Position numbers and translations under genes: made by a program. From Gemmatimonadota bacterium (GTDB lineage: Bacteria; Gemmatimonadota; Gemmatimonadetes; Longimicrobiales; Gaopeijiaceae): a stretch of DNA of 34,727 bases. Under the pieces are notes generated by a model. That model was not told the DNA's origin, did no database searches, and worked only from the letters and a program-made list of their open reading frames with translations. Below are positions 7,553-17,100 of this stretch, piece after piece (within the stretch, counting starts at the first letter, position 1; every line of letters starts with the position of its first letter). Location of the stretch: the NCBI GenBank assembly GCA_029863645.1, contig JAOTVA010000022.1, forward strand, positions 1 to 34,727, given 5' to 3'.

Positions 7553-8737
7553 TCAGCTGTAGAGTAGGTCAGGAGCCACCGAGGCCTCGAACGCTTCCAC
7601 CTCGGCAGCCGCACCCTCGAGAATCTCGTCAGGGGCGAGACCGGCATCGACGCCGACCCGCAGACCGGAGTGTCCCCAGAGGATGTCGATCGGGGCCTTC
7701 TCCGACTCGTACTCGTAGGGCGGTTCACGCCACTTGAGCTCCCCAGGGGCCGATCTCTGCACCGCGCAGAGGATGGCCACAGCGGTGTGGACGGGGCGGA
7801 AGGCCTCCGGGTCGGTCACGTGGAGCTGGCCTCCTCCGCACGTCACCCCCCGGTGCTTCTGAAACGTGGGCTCGAAGTGGCACTGTCGCAGGGTCACCCC
7901 CGGACCCAGAAGGGGACCGAGTGACTCAGCGAGCGCTCGTGGGTCTACGAAGGGGGCGCCGAAGAGCTCGAAGGGACGCGTCGTTCCCCTGCCTTCTGAG
8001 AGATTGGTTCCCTCCAGGAGTACCATGCCCGGATACGTCGCGCAGGAATCGAGGGTCGGCAGGTTCGGGCTCGGCATGACCCATGGCAGTCCGGTCTCGC
8101 TCCAGCGCATGCCACGCTCCCACCCTGAGCAGGGAACCACTTCCAATTCGCACCCGATGCGCTGCTCCCGGTTGAGCCACATCGCCAGTTCGCCACACGT
8201 GAGCCCGTGTCGCAACGGAATCGGGTACAGGCCGACGAACGACTCGTAGCCGGGCCGCAGCACCGGCCCTTCACGGCGGCCCCCGATGGGGTTCGGTCGG
8301 TCCAGCACGACGAAGCGGACCCCGGCTTCGGCACACGCCTGCATGGCCAACGCCATCGTCCAGATGAACGTGTATACGCGGACGCCGACGTCCTGAAGGT
8401 CGAAGAGCAACGTGTCGAGTCCCATAAGCATCGCGGAGGTCGGCTTCCGCACTTCGCCGTAGAGGGAGTACGAGGGCAGGCCGGTCGCTGAGTCTCGGAA
8501 GTCCCCTGACTCGACCATGTTGTCCTGCTTCTCTCCCAGCGCCCCGTGTTGCGGTCCGAAGAGCGCGCGCAGGTCGAAGTCCTGCCCGATGAGCTCGACT
8601 GACGATGGACGCAACGACGAGGTCACCGACGCGGGATGGTGGATGAGCCCAAGACGTTGGGAGCGGAGATGGGCGGCCTCGCCGGACAGGACGCGCTCTA
8701 TACCGCTGCGCACCAGCATGAGCGGGCTAGGGGACAC
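7553..8737 (-). CDS. DUF1343 family protein, exo-beta-N-acetylmuramidase NamZ-like
   Basis: The 394-residue protein matches the DUF1343 family along its whole length. Visible motifs are RLGLIHHPASVT near the N-terminus, LFGPQHGALGEKQDNM, FDLQDVGVRVYTFIWTM, LDRPNPIGG, EGTNLSEGRGTTRPFELFGA and the C-terminal GLRVGVDAGL. In Bacillus subtilis the founding member NamZ removes terminal MurNAc from peptidoglycan fragments, in muropeptide recycling. The likely job here is the same. Unlike secreted NamZ, this protein shows no signal peptide from either possible start (GTG at 8737 or ATG at 8719), so it may act in the cytoplasm. It overlaps the end of the exported protein upstream by 11 bases and is the last gene of the minus-strand run. 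Confidence 0.9.
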   Translation of the reverse strand: MSPSPLMLVRSGIERVLSGEAAHLRSQRLGLIHHPASVTSSLRPSSVELIGQDFDLRALFGPQHGALGEKQDNMVESGDFRDSATGLPSYSLYGEVRKPTSAMLMGLDTLLFDLQDVGVRVYTFIWTMALAMQACAEAGVRFVVLDRPNPIGGRREGPVLRPGYESFVGLYPIPLRHGLTCGELAMWLNREQRIGCELEVVPCSGWERGMRWSETGLPWVMPSPNLPTLDSCATYPGMVLLEGTNLSEGRGTTRPFELFGAPFVDPRALAESLGPLLGPGVTLRQCHFEPTFQKHRGVTCGGGQLHVTDPEAFRPVHTAVAILCAVQRSAPGELKWREPPYEYESEKAPIDILWGHSGLRVGVDAGLAPDEILEGAAAEVEAFEASVAPDLLYS

Positions 8738-10430
8738 GTCTTCGAATCACGTGAAGGTGGCTCTCTTCACGCCCTGAGAGCGCCAAGGTCTGCGGGGCGG
8801 ACTCTACTCCGCCCAGGACGGACCAGAGCGTCAACTCCTCTTGCCTCGGGACCGCGCAGAACCGGTAGAAGCCGTTGGCGTCGCTGGTGGTCTCTTGAAT
8901 CGTGTAGGCCTCGCGACCGACCAAGCCAGCCGTGGCGCCCGTGGCTTCGAACCGTGACCACCTCAGGCGAACCACCGCGCCCGAGACGGTGCGCTCGGTG
9001 GCCTGCTCTCGCACGATCCCCGCGAGGACACTCTTCCCGGGCTCGGCCTCAACGCGGCACATGTCCGCGAGCATGTCGCCGGGCGACGGCATGTGGAACT
9101 CCAGGTAGGACGACACACCTGGAGCCACCTCCCGGGTGACCGGTGGCGGCGTCAACCCGAGCGACTCGACCTGCGCATCCACGAAACGAATTCGGTAGGT
9201 GCCTTCGGCTAGGCCCACCAGATTGAAACGCCCCTCCGTGTCGGTGAAGACCTGTTGATTCGACCCGACGTACCCTACACGCACACCGGGCATGGGCAGG
9301 CCCATGCTGTCGACGACGAGACCTTCGACGGCCCCGGTGCTCACGCCACGGCCGAGGTCGCGCCCCCCAGCCTCGATGATCTCGAGCACCCGGCCTCCGG
9401 TTTGGCGAAAACCCGTAATGCGCCGACGTCGCTCGATGCCCCCGACCTGAATCTCGACGAGCGGCATGCGAATCCACCACTCCGGTACGATCCACGTCCC
9501 CTCCGGCGTCCTTTGGAACTCGACGCGGCCGGTGGCATCCCCCGAACGCACGTCCTGGCCGAGGTTCTCGTACGTGAACTCGAGCCAACGGAGCTCGACC
9601 GACTCACGATCCAGCCAAAGCGTCCCAGAGATGTCCGTGATGTCGTCTTTCTCGCCCGTAGGCTCGAACGCCAAGCCAACGAGCCCGGGAGCCTCGCGTC
9701 CCCCGTCGACCAGACGGAAGCAATGCGTGTCCAGAAAGCCGTCCGATATCAGTACCTGCGCATCGGGAGCGTGGTAGGTCCACTCCGACACGTCCCGTCG
9801 AACGAATCCGTTGATCGTGAGATCCTCGACGGGTCGACTCTCGAAGGGCGTGCGCATGTAGCCGGTCCGCCTCGACCGCTCCTCGCTCACGAGGGCGCGG
9901 TCCTCGTCGAGCTCTCGCTCGTACATGAGGATCGCGTACCGGTAGAGTCCCTGTTCGTCCGCCATGGAGGCGGCACCGAGGGCCTTCGCGACCTCGCCCC
10001 AGACGTCGGCCAAGAGACGGCCCTCCCGACCTGGGCGAGTCCGACACGGACCAGCCGCGGCTGTTACCTCCACGCCCTCCAACTCAATCGCTCTCGATTG
10101 GAGGCGGAGGATCAACGGCACCGACGCGCCCTCCACGACACCGAAGACATCACTCTCTCCGGTCGCGTGTCCGATCATCTCCGCACGTGCCACGTATTGG
10201 CCCGCCTCCAGCGAAGGAAAGAGGGCTCGCCCGTTCCGATCCGTCAGGCGTGACGCCACGACCCGACCAGTTGGGAGAACGAGGTGCGCAATCGCGCCGA
10301 TCAACGGCTCCGACGTATCGGCGCCGAGGACCTGCACCATGACCGTCTGGGCCTGCACGGGACTCGCGGCCATCGCAGCCGCCACTGCCACAGTCATTCG
10401 CAGAGCCCAACGCGAGGATCCGGTCTTCAT
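8727..10430 (-). CDS. Exported protein with carboxypeptidase-regulatory-like domains
   Basis: The protein has 567 residues with a Sec signal peptide (about residues 1-27, ending SPVQAQ). A first CarboxypepD_reg-like beta-sandwich lies at about 29-122, with the pattern TDRNGRALFPSLEAGQYVA. Its end, ELEGVEVTA, is the junction usually seen before TonB-receptor plugs, but no plug or barrel follows. A unique region (about 125-370) has the tract VPEWWIRMPLVEIQVGG. Two more sandwich repeats follow, GAVEGLVVDSMGLPMPGVRV with TDTEGRFNLVGLAEGTY, and VLAGIVREQATERTVSGAVV with SDANGFYRFCAVP. Such proteins are periplasmic or outer-membrane associated and abundant in Gemmatimonadota and Bacteroidota. The start ATG overlaps the stop of the LtrA-like gene (ATGA), implying coupling. 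The function is unknown. Confidence 0.8.
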   Translation of the reverse strand: MKTGSSRWALRMTVAVAAAMAASPVQAQTVMVQVLGADTSEPLIGAIAHLVLPTGRVVASRLTDRNGRALFPSLEAGQYVARAEMIGHATGESDVFGVVEGASVPLILRLQSRAIELEGVEVTAAAGPCRTRPGREGRLLADVWGEVAKALGAASMADEQGLYRYAILMYERELDEDRALVSEERSRRTGYMRTPFESRPVEDLTINGFVRRDVSEWTYHAPDAQVLISDGFLDTHCFRLVDGGREAPGLVGLAFEPTGEKDDITDISGTLWLDRESVELRWLEFTYENLGQDVRSGDATGRVEFQRTPEGTWIVPEWWIRMPLVEIQVGGIERRRRITGFRQTGGRVLEIIEAGGRDLGRGVSTGAVEGLVVDSMGLPMPGVRVGYVGSNQQVFTDTEGRFNLVGLAEGTYRIRFVDAQVESLGLTPPPVTREVAPGVSSYLEFHMPSPGDMLADMCRVEAEPGKSVLAGIVREQATERTVSGAVVRLRWSRFEATGATAGLVGREAYTIQETTSDANGFYRFCAVPRQEELTLWSVLGGVESAPQTLALSGREESHLHVIRRRVP

Positions 10431-11557
10431 GATCCGATGCGGTCGGCTCTTCGTTCATCGAGAAAGGCGACGAGGGCGACACCAGCAAGCGCGACCGCCA
10501 ACGGCACATAGGCTGGCTGGCCCGACACGAGAGACAAGGCCGCGGCGGTGGTGACGATGATCGCGATGCGCGCAACCGGCCGACCGCAGGTGGCGCGCCA
10601 CATCGCGAGCGCAGTGCCGCCTACGAACAGCACCAGACCCAACGCCAGTGCGAACAGGCCTGAGGCGGGAAGCGGATCACCGGGATGAGCAATCGCTTCT
10701 TCCAAGGCCACCGCGTACGCAATGACGCCGCAGAGCATGGGAAAATGGGCCAAGCTGAAGACGTCTCGGGCCATACTGCCTCGCACCGCTGGGGCAGCCG
10801 ACTCAAGAGCCTCTTCCAACTCGGGCTTCGCCACAGGGAAGTAGGTCCACCAGAGCGCGCACGCGACGAGGACGCCCAGGAAGGAAACGGCGATGACATT
10901 GGGGGTGAACTCCGCACCGGTAAGCCCGGCTGCCGCCACGATGAGGGATTCGCCGAGCGCGATGATCACGATAAGTCCGTGTCGTTCGGCAAAGTGCTCC
11001 GCGTGGATATCCCAATGCTGTGCGCGGCCTCCGATGGCGGCCGCCACCACATCCAGCGCAATCGCCAGGCCCCAAAGCCACGTCTGCATCGGGCCGCCAA
11101 AGAGCGCCCCGGCAAAGACCGCCAAGAGGCCGGCGACGGATGCGGCACCGAAAAGTCTGACGGCGGCCGCTTGACCGGGGTTCGCGCTCGCGACCCTCGC
11201 ATAGATCCAAAGGCCCAAGGTCCGCACCAAGACGTAGGACGTCGCGAACCAGACTGCGTGTACACCGAAGGAGCCGGGTATCGCCACCGCCATGAAGAAC
11301 GCGACGGCAGTGGCCACCAGCGTGCCGAACTCAACGAACGGGTGCGTGGTGTCCGCGGCGTTCAGCGCCCAGGTGAATTGGGTCCACGCCCACCACACGA
11401 GCCAAAAGACGAGGACCGCACGCCCCACGCCTGCCCAACTCAGATCATGATGTAGAAGTCCGACGATCTGCGTGATTCCGAATACGAACACGAGGTCGAA
11501 GAAGAGCTCGACGAAGGTCGCGCTCTGATCGCCCGGTGACGTAATCGCACGGCTCAC
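10427..11557 (-). CDS. Low temperature requirement A (LtrA) family membrane protein
   Basis: The 376-residue polytopic protein has about 10-11 membrane segments. It opens with the LtrA signature TFVELFFDLVFVFGITQI and continues with FWLVWWAWTQFTWALNA. A mid-protein HAEHFAERHGLIVIIALGES block is the most conserved part of LtrA proteins. Genes of this family were first linked to growth of Listeria at low temperature, but the molecular activity is not established. I chose the GTG at 11557 (MSRAITSPGDQS...), which has GAGGCG about six bases upstream and begins 11 bases after the nitroreductase stop. The open frame extends to 11641, but that extension lies within the nitroreductase gene and is rich in proline and arginine. 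The C-terminus overlaps the next start by three bases. Confidence 0.88.
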   Translation of the reverse strand: MSRAITSPGDQSATFVELFFDLVFVFGITQIVGLLHHDLSWAGVGRAVLVFWLVWWAWTQFTWALNAADTTHPFVEFGTLVATAVAFFMAVAIPGSFGVHAVWFATSYVLVRTLGLWIYARVASANPGQAAAVRLFGAASVAGLLAVFAGALFGGPMQTWLWGLAIALDVVAAAIGGRAQHWDIHAEHFAERHGLIVIIALGESLIVAAAGLTGAEFTPNVIAVSFLGVLVACALWWTYFPVAKPELEEALESAAPAVRGSMARDVFSLAHFPMLCGVIAYAVALEEAIAHPGDPLPASGLFALALGLVLFVGGTALAMWRATCGRPVARIAIIVTTAAALSLVSGQPAYVPLAVALAGVALVAFLDERRADRIGS

Positions 11558-11567
11558 AACAAGCGCC

Positions 11568-12128
11568 TCACGGCAACCACGTCGTTTGGTCGGCTGCGGG
11601 TGTACGAGGCTTGGGCTCGGGCATGGCCGCGGGCTCACCAACCTCGATGGTCGCGATGATGCGTTCGCCCTCGGCGACTCCGACCGCGTTCCGTGAATTA
11701 GGATCGTCCATCACGGCGCCGGTCTTGATGTGGGCACCCAGCCCCATGGCATGCGCAGCGAGGGAGAGATTCTGAATCGCCATGTACGTGGACGCGTAGT
11801 CCTCTTCGCAGATCTCCGGGTTCTCATCCAGAACGACCGCCACCGCGATCATGGCCGGCAAGGAGGCATGTTTCTCCGCCACTTTGTTCAAAACCTCGCG
11901 CGCGGCGTCAGGGTCCTCAACTCGCTTCGCCTTGCGGGCCCCGAGCGCCGCCCCGTACGCGCGCCGCGCCTCGGGGCCGAGCACGTAGAATCGCCACGGC
12001 TGGGTCATGCGGTGATTGGGTGCCTGAATGGCGGCTTCAAGGAGACGCTCGATCTCCTCCCTCGCGATTTCCCGATCCTTGAACTCACGAATGGATCGTC
12101 GGGACGTGATGGTTTCCAAGATGTCCAT
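11568..12128 (-). CDS. Nitroreductase family protein (FMN-dependent)
   Basis: This 186-residue protein starts MDILETITSRRSIREFKDREI, the classic nitroreductase N-terminus, whose SRRS/R residues bind the FMN phosphate. It continues with EAAIQAPNHRMTQPWRFYV and has the later motif TYMAIQNLSLAAHAMGLGAHIKTG, which packs at the dimer interface. It would use NAD(P)H to reduce nitroaromatics, quinones or a related substrate. The natural substrate cannot be read off, and Bacillus YdjA-type compact nitroreductases are the closest style. An in-frame Met 48 bases upstream lies inside the preceding gene, so the ATG at 12128, just beyond the neighbour's TAG, is preferred. It sits in the same transcriptional run as the LtrA-like gene. 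Confidence 0.88.
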   Translation of the reverse strand: MDILETITSRRSIREFKDREIAREEIERLLEAAIQAPNHRMTQPWRFYVLGPEARRAYGAALGARKAKRVEDPDAAREVLNKVAEKHASLPAMIAVAVVLDENPEICEEDYASTYMAIQNLSLAAHAMGLGAHIKTGAVMDDPNSRNAVGVAEGERIIATIEVGEPAAMPEPKPRTPAADQTTWLP

Positions 12129-12129
12129 G

Positions 12130-14106
12130 CTAGAACAGGGCCTCCGTGGCCTCGAGTCGACGTACCACCTCTCCACACGTCCCCTCCCCCGTCCTCATGG
12201 CGACGCTCAATATGCTGCCCACGAACGTCCCGGACGTGCCCACCGGCGATCCGAACCACCCGGCCCTCGCACGCTCGTAGAGGCCGTCCTCGGACGGCCA
12301 AGCGACCAGATGGTCGTAGGCTTCGTTCACAAAGTCCCAGTATTCCTGATCTGGACCGAAGACCAAGCGCTGTAAGTTGATGCACGGTGTCAGCGTCGTG
12401 ATTCCCACGAAGATCTCCCAACGCAGTCCACGGGCCACACTGGTATCGGACACCATCGAGGGGAGCGAGCGCACCCAAGCCTCCGCGCCGTCAGGATAGC
12501 GGAAGTGAGCCCTCGACAACGCTGCGTCCGCCACAGCCTGTAGTCCGTTCAGTTCACGCGCCTTATTCGCATCTGCCGTGACCTGGTAGAGGTCCGCCAG
12601 TGCTAACGCACCCTGCTCGATCAACGCATACCCGATGAGGTTATCCATCAGCGTTGGTCCACCGTCGCCCAAGAGGAAGCCGAGCGAGACGATCTCTCGA
12701 ACGAGCTCCTCCGCTTGCGTTGTCCCGCCGTCCAGAAGCTCGATGGCGGCGGCGGCCAGGTGGGAATAGGTCGCAGCCCTGAATTCCGTGTAGCGTGGAA
12801 TGGGCATGGTGACCAGGGTCAGGTCGTCGGGAAGCGGATCCTCGTAGCGACCGCTCGCGACGTCGATCGCTGGGGCCCTCGCCAGCCGTGATAGCGATGC
12901 CCGGGCCGGATGTCTCGCGAGTCCTTCGAGGTATCCGCGCTGCTGGGCGGTTACGCCGCGCCCGACCACGGTGAACAAGGAATCGGGCCACTCGAAGGGA
13001 TGTACTCCGATCGGGTTGGCATCATCGGTGGTGGGGAGCCAGGCCACGGCGATGCGCTCCGACGGCTCACGCTCCCCTGGCGGCACCTCCCGCTCGGAAC
13101 CCGCAAAGGAAAGGTCGTGCAGGAGCTGGCCTGCCTCGTTCGGCGTGACACCGGCGTCGGTCGTGACACGATAGGAGCGCATAGCCTCCGCGCGAGCGCC
13201 TCGGGTGCGGACGTTGTCGAATCCTGGGACGGCCAGCTGGGTCAGGATCGGACCCACTGCAGCTGTGGGTACGAGCGTCAGGATCGGCACCGCGATGAAG
13301 GCCGCGAGAGCACCGGTCAGGACCGCGGAGTGTCGCAACACGCGGCCCAATGACTGATCCGCCGCAGCGCGTTCCTTCGCGACCCCTCCGGGTGCGAAGC
13401 CAGCGCGCCAGGACCGAGCCTCATCGGAGGCCAGATCTTCGACCCACGGCTGCCGATACCACCGCTTTCGTGCCCGCCTGATGCGCGACTCCGCGACCGT
13501 TCCCGCCACGGACCCGAAGACATACATCGCCAGCGACGGAAGCGCGGTACCCATCCATAGGCCTGCCGGAGAGACGAGGCCACGCGCCCCGAGCACGATG
13601 CCGATCGCCAGCGCGTTCGGTAGCCACACGCCGGCGATGGCGTACATCGTCACAGCGAAAACGCGAAGCGCGGCCATTGCCTCGCGCTCCTTGGCATCCA
13701 CCTCCGAGAAGTGACGACCGCCTGTGAGCAGGAAGCCCATGTCACGATTGCCATCGGCTATAACCAGCTTGATGGTTTCGAAGTCGTAGCCCTGCTCGAG
13801 CGCCCTGGAAATGCGGCGAAGGAGCGTCATGGATCGGACGAGCCCATCGGCCGCGAACGTGAGACCGATGATCGCAAGCACCAGGGTGACCCACCACGCG
13901 TCCGCAAACGGTCCTAGTGTTGCGAGGTCCAGGTCCCGGCCCAGGACGAACAGGAGCGGAAGCACCAGAATGCCCCCACCTAATGCTGCGCTCGTCGCCA
14001 CCCGGCCAAGGTCACCCTGAAGCCGCTCGAGTCCTGGAGGAGGCCATCGGATGGAGGGCGCGTCACTCACGCGTTCGACAGAGCCGGACTTGATCGATTC
14101 TGTCAC
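12130..14106 (-). CDS. Uncharacterised multi-pass membrane protein, 658 aa
   Basis: I do not recognise this family. The start is GTG at 14106, preceded by AGGAGA with six-base spacing. A TTG nine codons upstream lacks such a site. Hydrophobic segments lie at about 38-56, 69-88, 147-173, 185-203 and 258-285. A charged loop between the fourth segment and the fifth contains RRARKRWYRQPW. Residues from about 290 to the end are soluble and largely helical (HLAAAAIELLDGGTTQAEELV; ALIEQGALALADLYQVTAD), reminiscent of helical-repeat scaffolds. The C-terminus includes a Cys-containing segment LTPCINLQRLVFGPDQEYW. It lies 43 bases downstream of the AddA-like gene and two bases before the nitroreductase start, so it probably shares their transcript. 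An envelope role is possible, but nothing specific can be said. Confidence 0.75.
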   Translation of the reverse strand: MTESIKSGSVERVSDAPSIRWPPPGLERLQGDLGRVATSAALGGGILVLPLLFVLGRDLDLATLGPFADAWWVTLVLAIIGLTFAADGLVRSMTLLRRISRALEQGYDFETIKLVIADGNRDMGFLLTGGRHFSEVDAKEREAMAALRVFAVTMYAIAGVWLPNALAIGIVLGARGLVSPAGLWMGTALPSLAMYVFGSVAGTVAESRIRRARKRWYRQPWVEDLASDEARSWRAGFAPGGVAKERAAADQSLGRVLRHSAVLTGALAAFIAVPILTLVPTAAVGPILTQLAVPGFDNVRTRGARAEAMRSYRVTTDAGVTPNEAGQLLHDLSFAGSEREVPPGEREPSERIAVAWLPTTDDANPIGVHPFEWPDSLFTVVGRGVTAQQRGYLEGLARHPARASLSRLARAPAIDVASGRYEDPLPDDLTLVTMPIPRYTEFRAATYSHLAAAAIELLDGGTTQAEELVREIVSLGFLLGDGGPTLMDNLIGYALIEQGALALADLYQVTADANKARELNGLQAVADAALSRAHFRYPDGAEAWVRSLPSMVSDTSVARGLRWEIFVGITTLTPCINLQRLVFGPDQEYWDFVNEAYDHLVAWPSEDGLYERARAGWFGSPVGTSGTFVGSILSVAMRTGEGTCGEVVRRLEATEALF

Positions 14107-14112
14107 CCGATT

Positions 14113-14118
14113 TCTCCT
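14113..14118 (-). promoter_or_regulatory. Shine-Dalgarno site deciding the start at 14106
   Basis: AGGAGA lies six bases before the GTG at 14106. This strong site decides the start of the 658-residue membrane protein over the TTG at 14133. Confidence 0.7.
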
Positions 14119-14149
14119 GATGATGGGGCCCAACGAAGATAGTCGGGAG

Positions 14150-17100
14150 TTACCACTGTTCCAGGCGTCCCTGTGCGGTGAAGAAGAGCACGCGCTCTTT
14201 CACGGCGCTCCCTGTTAGACGGGTCCACGCTTCGGCATAGAGATCGACCTGGCGTCGATATCCGACACGCCGCCGAGCAAAGTCCGGGTCGGTTCCGACG
14301 TCGGTCTTGTAGTCGGCAATGACCCACCCGTCCTCCTCCAGGAATGCCAGGTCGATGACGCCTTCCAAGACACGAAGGCCGCGGTCGACCTCGGGAGTCG
14401 ACTCATCCCGCTCACTCACATCGTCCCCGGCCACCCCGAAAAGGTCCAGCTGCGGCCGCTCTCCCACCCGGTCTGGCCCAGAGTCCATCTCAAAAGTGTC
14501 GGTGCCCATAGACGGTAAGGCGAAGGGCACCTCGGACAGTACCCGCTCGGCGCGCTGGGCCCGGGTCCACAGTTCTGAGCTACGCACCGACTGAACCATG
14601 TCGAGAAGCTCGCCGAGCTCCACCGGCTCCCCATGGTCGTCGAGCGGTCGTTCATGTTGTACCAACAGGTCGCGGCACGTCGCGCGGAGTGATAGTGCGT
14701 CGGGGTCGAGCGCTGCCGCGGCTAGGGCCCCGTGCACCGCGCTTCCCCACGAGAATCCTCTAAAGCGTTCGCTCGGAGATGCAGCCTCCTCCTCGCCAGC
14801 GACGAAGGCGGGTGAGTCGTGTGCCTTGGCCACGTCGGTCACCGTCGCATGGTGGTAGGTCGGAGTCCTGAGCTCGGCGATGGAGGCGGCGGCGTTCCCG
14901 GCGACCCGGCGGGCGTCTTCCGCAGTCATCTCCAGTCGAGCCCTGGGTGGGGGCTCTTGCGCCTCGATGTCCAGCTGCGTCGCGCGTCGGTCGACCCAAG
15001 CATGCAAAGCCCGCCATGGCGATGTGTCTGGACCCTCGTCCCAGCGGACCACCAAGAGCTCTTCTTTTGCTCGGGTTACCGCGACATACAGGAGGCGAAC
15101 CTCCTCGGCCCTATCGAAGCGCTCCTCCGCCGCCTCCTTCTCCTCCCAGGCCGTCGGGACGGCGAGCACCCGATCTCCGCGATATCCTTCCGTGGCCTCG
15201 GTCACACGCAGATAGCCGACGGCAGTCCCGTCGACGCCGCGGACCACGTGCATGGACGGTGCCCTTCCGCTGCCCCCAGCGGGGTCGGCCAGAACGACCA
15301 CGGGCGCCTCAAGGCCCTTCGCCTGGTGAAGATTCATGAGCCGCACGACGTCTGTTCGGCCAGGCTCCAAAGGGGCCTCCGCCTCCCCCAGGTCCAAGGC
15401 GGCCCCCAGCGCCGCCAGGGCCCCTGGGAGCGAGGCCTCACCGGCGATCGCCGCTGACCGAACGGCGTTGAGCGCGTAGACGAGCGCCCCAGCCCTGAGG
15501 CTTCCCAACTCGCCCGCGGCCGCGTAGGGCAGCAGTCCCAGCTCGCTGACGAGCCCGGAGACGAAGATGTCTGCGGGCTCGGCGTTCGCCGCGCGCCACC
15601 ACGCATGAAGGGCCCGCAGCCCTTCGAGCGCGTCTGGATGACCGCGCTCACCGGGGCGCATCGCATCGAAGCCTCCTCCTTCCAAGCGATGCGCAACGAG
15701 CCGCTCATAGTCCAAGCCGAAGAACAGACCGACGAGGGCTGCCACGACCTTCACGGGATCGCCCGGGTCGATCAGGCACTCCAACACAACGGTGAGCTCG
15801 CGGATCTCCTCCTCGATGCCGACGCCCGCACCGGTCACCTGAATCGGAATGCCGTGTGCTTCGAGCGCTCTCGCGTACACGTCCAGGCGTGCGCGGGTGC
15901 GCGTGAGAATCATGAAGTCTCCGGGCTCACGATCCCCGGTATCGACGCGCGATCTGATCCAACTGGCCAACCGGCCAGCATCGTCCTCCGCGGCGGACGC
16001 CTGGTTCGACTGATCGGGAGACAGTCGATAGGCGAATACGCCTTCAGCCGGCACACGCGACTCGGCGGGTCTGGTATTGAGGGGCTCGAACGCCGCCTGT
16101 TCCGGTGTCGCCGCCGCGGGGAAGAATCCCGGATCGTCGAACAGCTCATTCACCAGGTCGCCGATCGCGGGGCGTGAGCGGAAATTGGTCGTCAGCTCCA
16201 CAACCTTTCCGAAGGTCCGAAAGCGTTCCTTGACGATGCCATAGAGCTGGATGTCGGCCCTACGAAACCTGTAGATACTCTGCTTGGGGTCGCCCACCAC
16301 GAAGAGGGCACCTGGACGCGGGACCGCACGCAGCCAGTCGGGTGCGGAGTCCGATGTCTCCGCATCGGGCTCGGCGGACAGGAGCAGCACGATCTCCGCT
16401 TGGAGCGGGTCTGTGTCCTGGAACTCGTCCACCAGCAGCCGCTGGTAACGCGCCCCTAGGTCCTGGCGGACACGAGGGTTCTCACGCAGCAATTTTGCCG
16501 CCAGGAGGAGCAGGTCCTGAAAGTCGAGCTGTCCCATCCGCAGACGGTGCGCCGCGAACTCGCGGGCCGCGTGCTCGGCAAGCCGCACCGCCAACGCGTA
16601 TCTGTGGGCATACCAGCGATTCAGCAGGACGCGCGCCTGCGTGTCACCAACGCCGAACGTGTCGGCACGAGCACACACGTTCTTCGCCATCTGCGCGTTC
16701 TTCCAGCGCTTCTGTGTGATTGAGTGCCCTCTAGGGCCCGGCTTGCACAGAAGCGCCAATGCGTCGAACAGATCGGCCGCCTTCTCCCATCCCGTGATGT
16801 CACGCGTGAAGTGCAGCGTGCGAATCTTCTTTTGGAGCGAGTCCCAACCCTTTTCGGGCTCACGCTCAGGCATCAACTCGTGCGCGTGGTCGACGATCGC
16901 CTCGAGCTCCGCACGCACGGAGGACACCTCGGAGAGCGGCGGTGGCTCGGCTGCCTCGGCTTCGAACACGACGTCAGGGTTCTCGACCACCTGCTCGAAC
17001 AGTCCGTACAGTGCCAAGGGCCTCAAGCCCGCCAGGGAGAGCTCTTCGAGCACCGGGTCACTGTCCCGCGCCAAGCGTTCCAGATAGGCGCGCCAGAATC

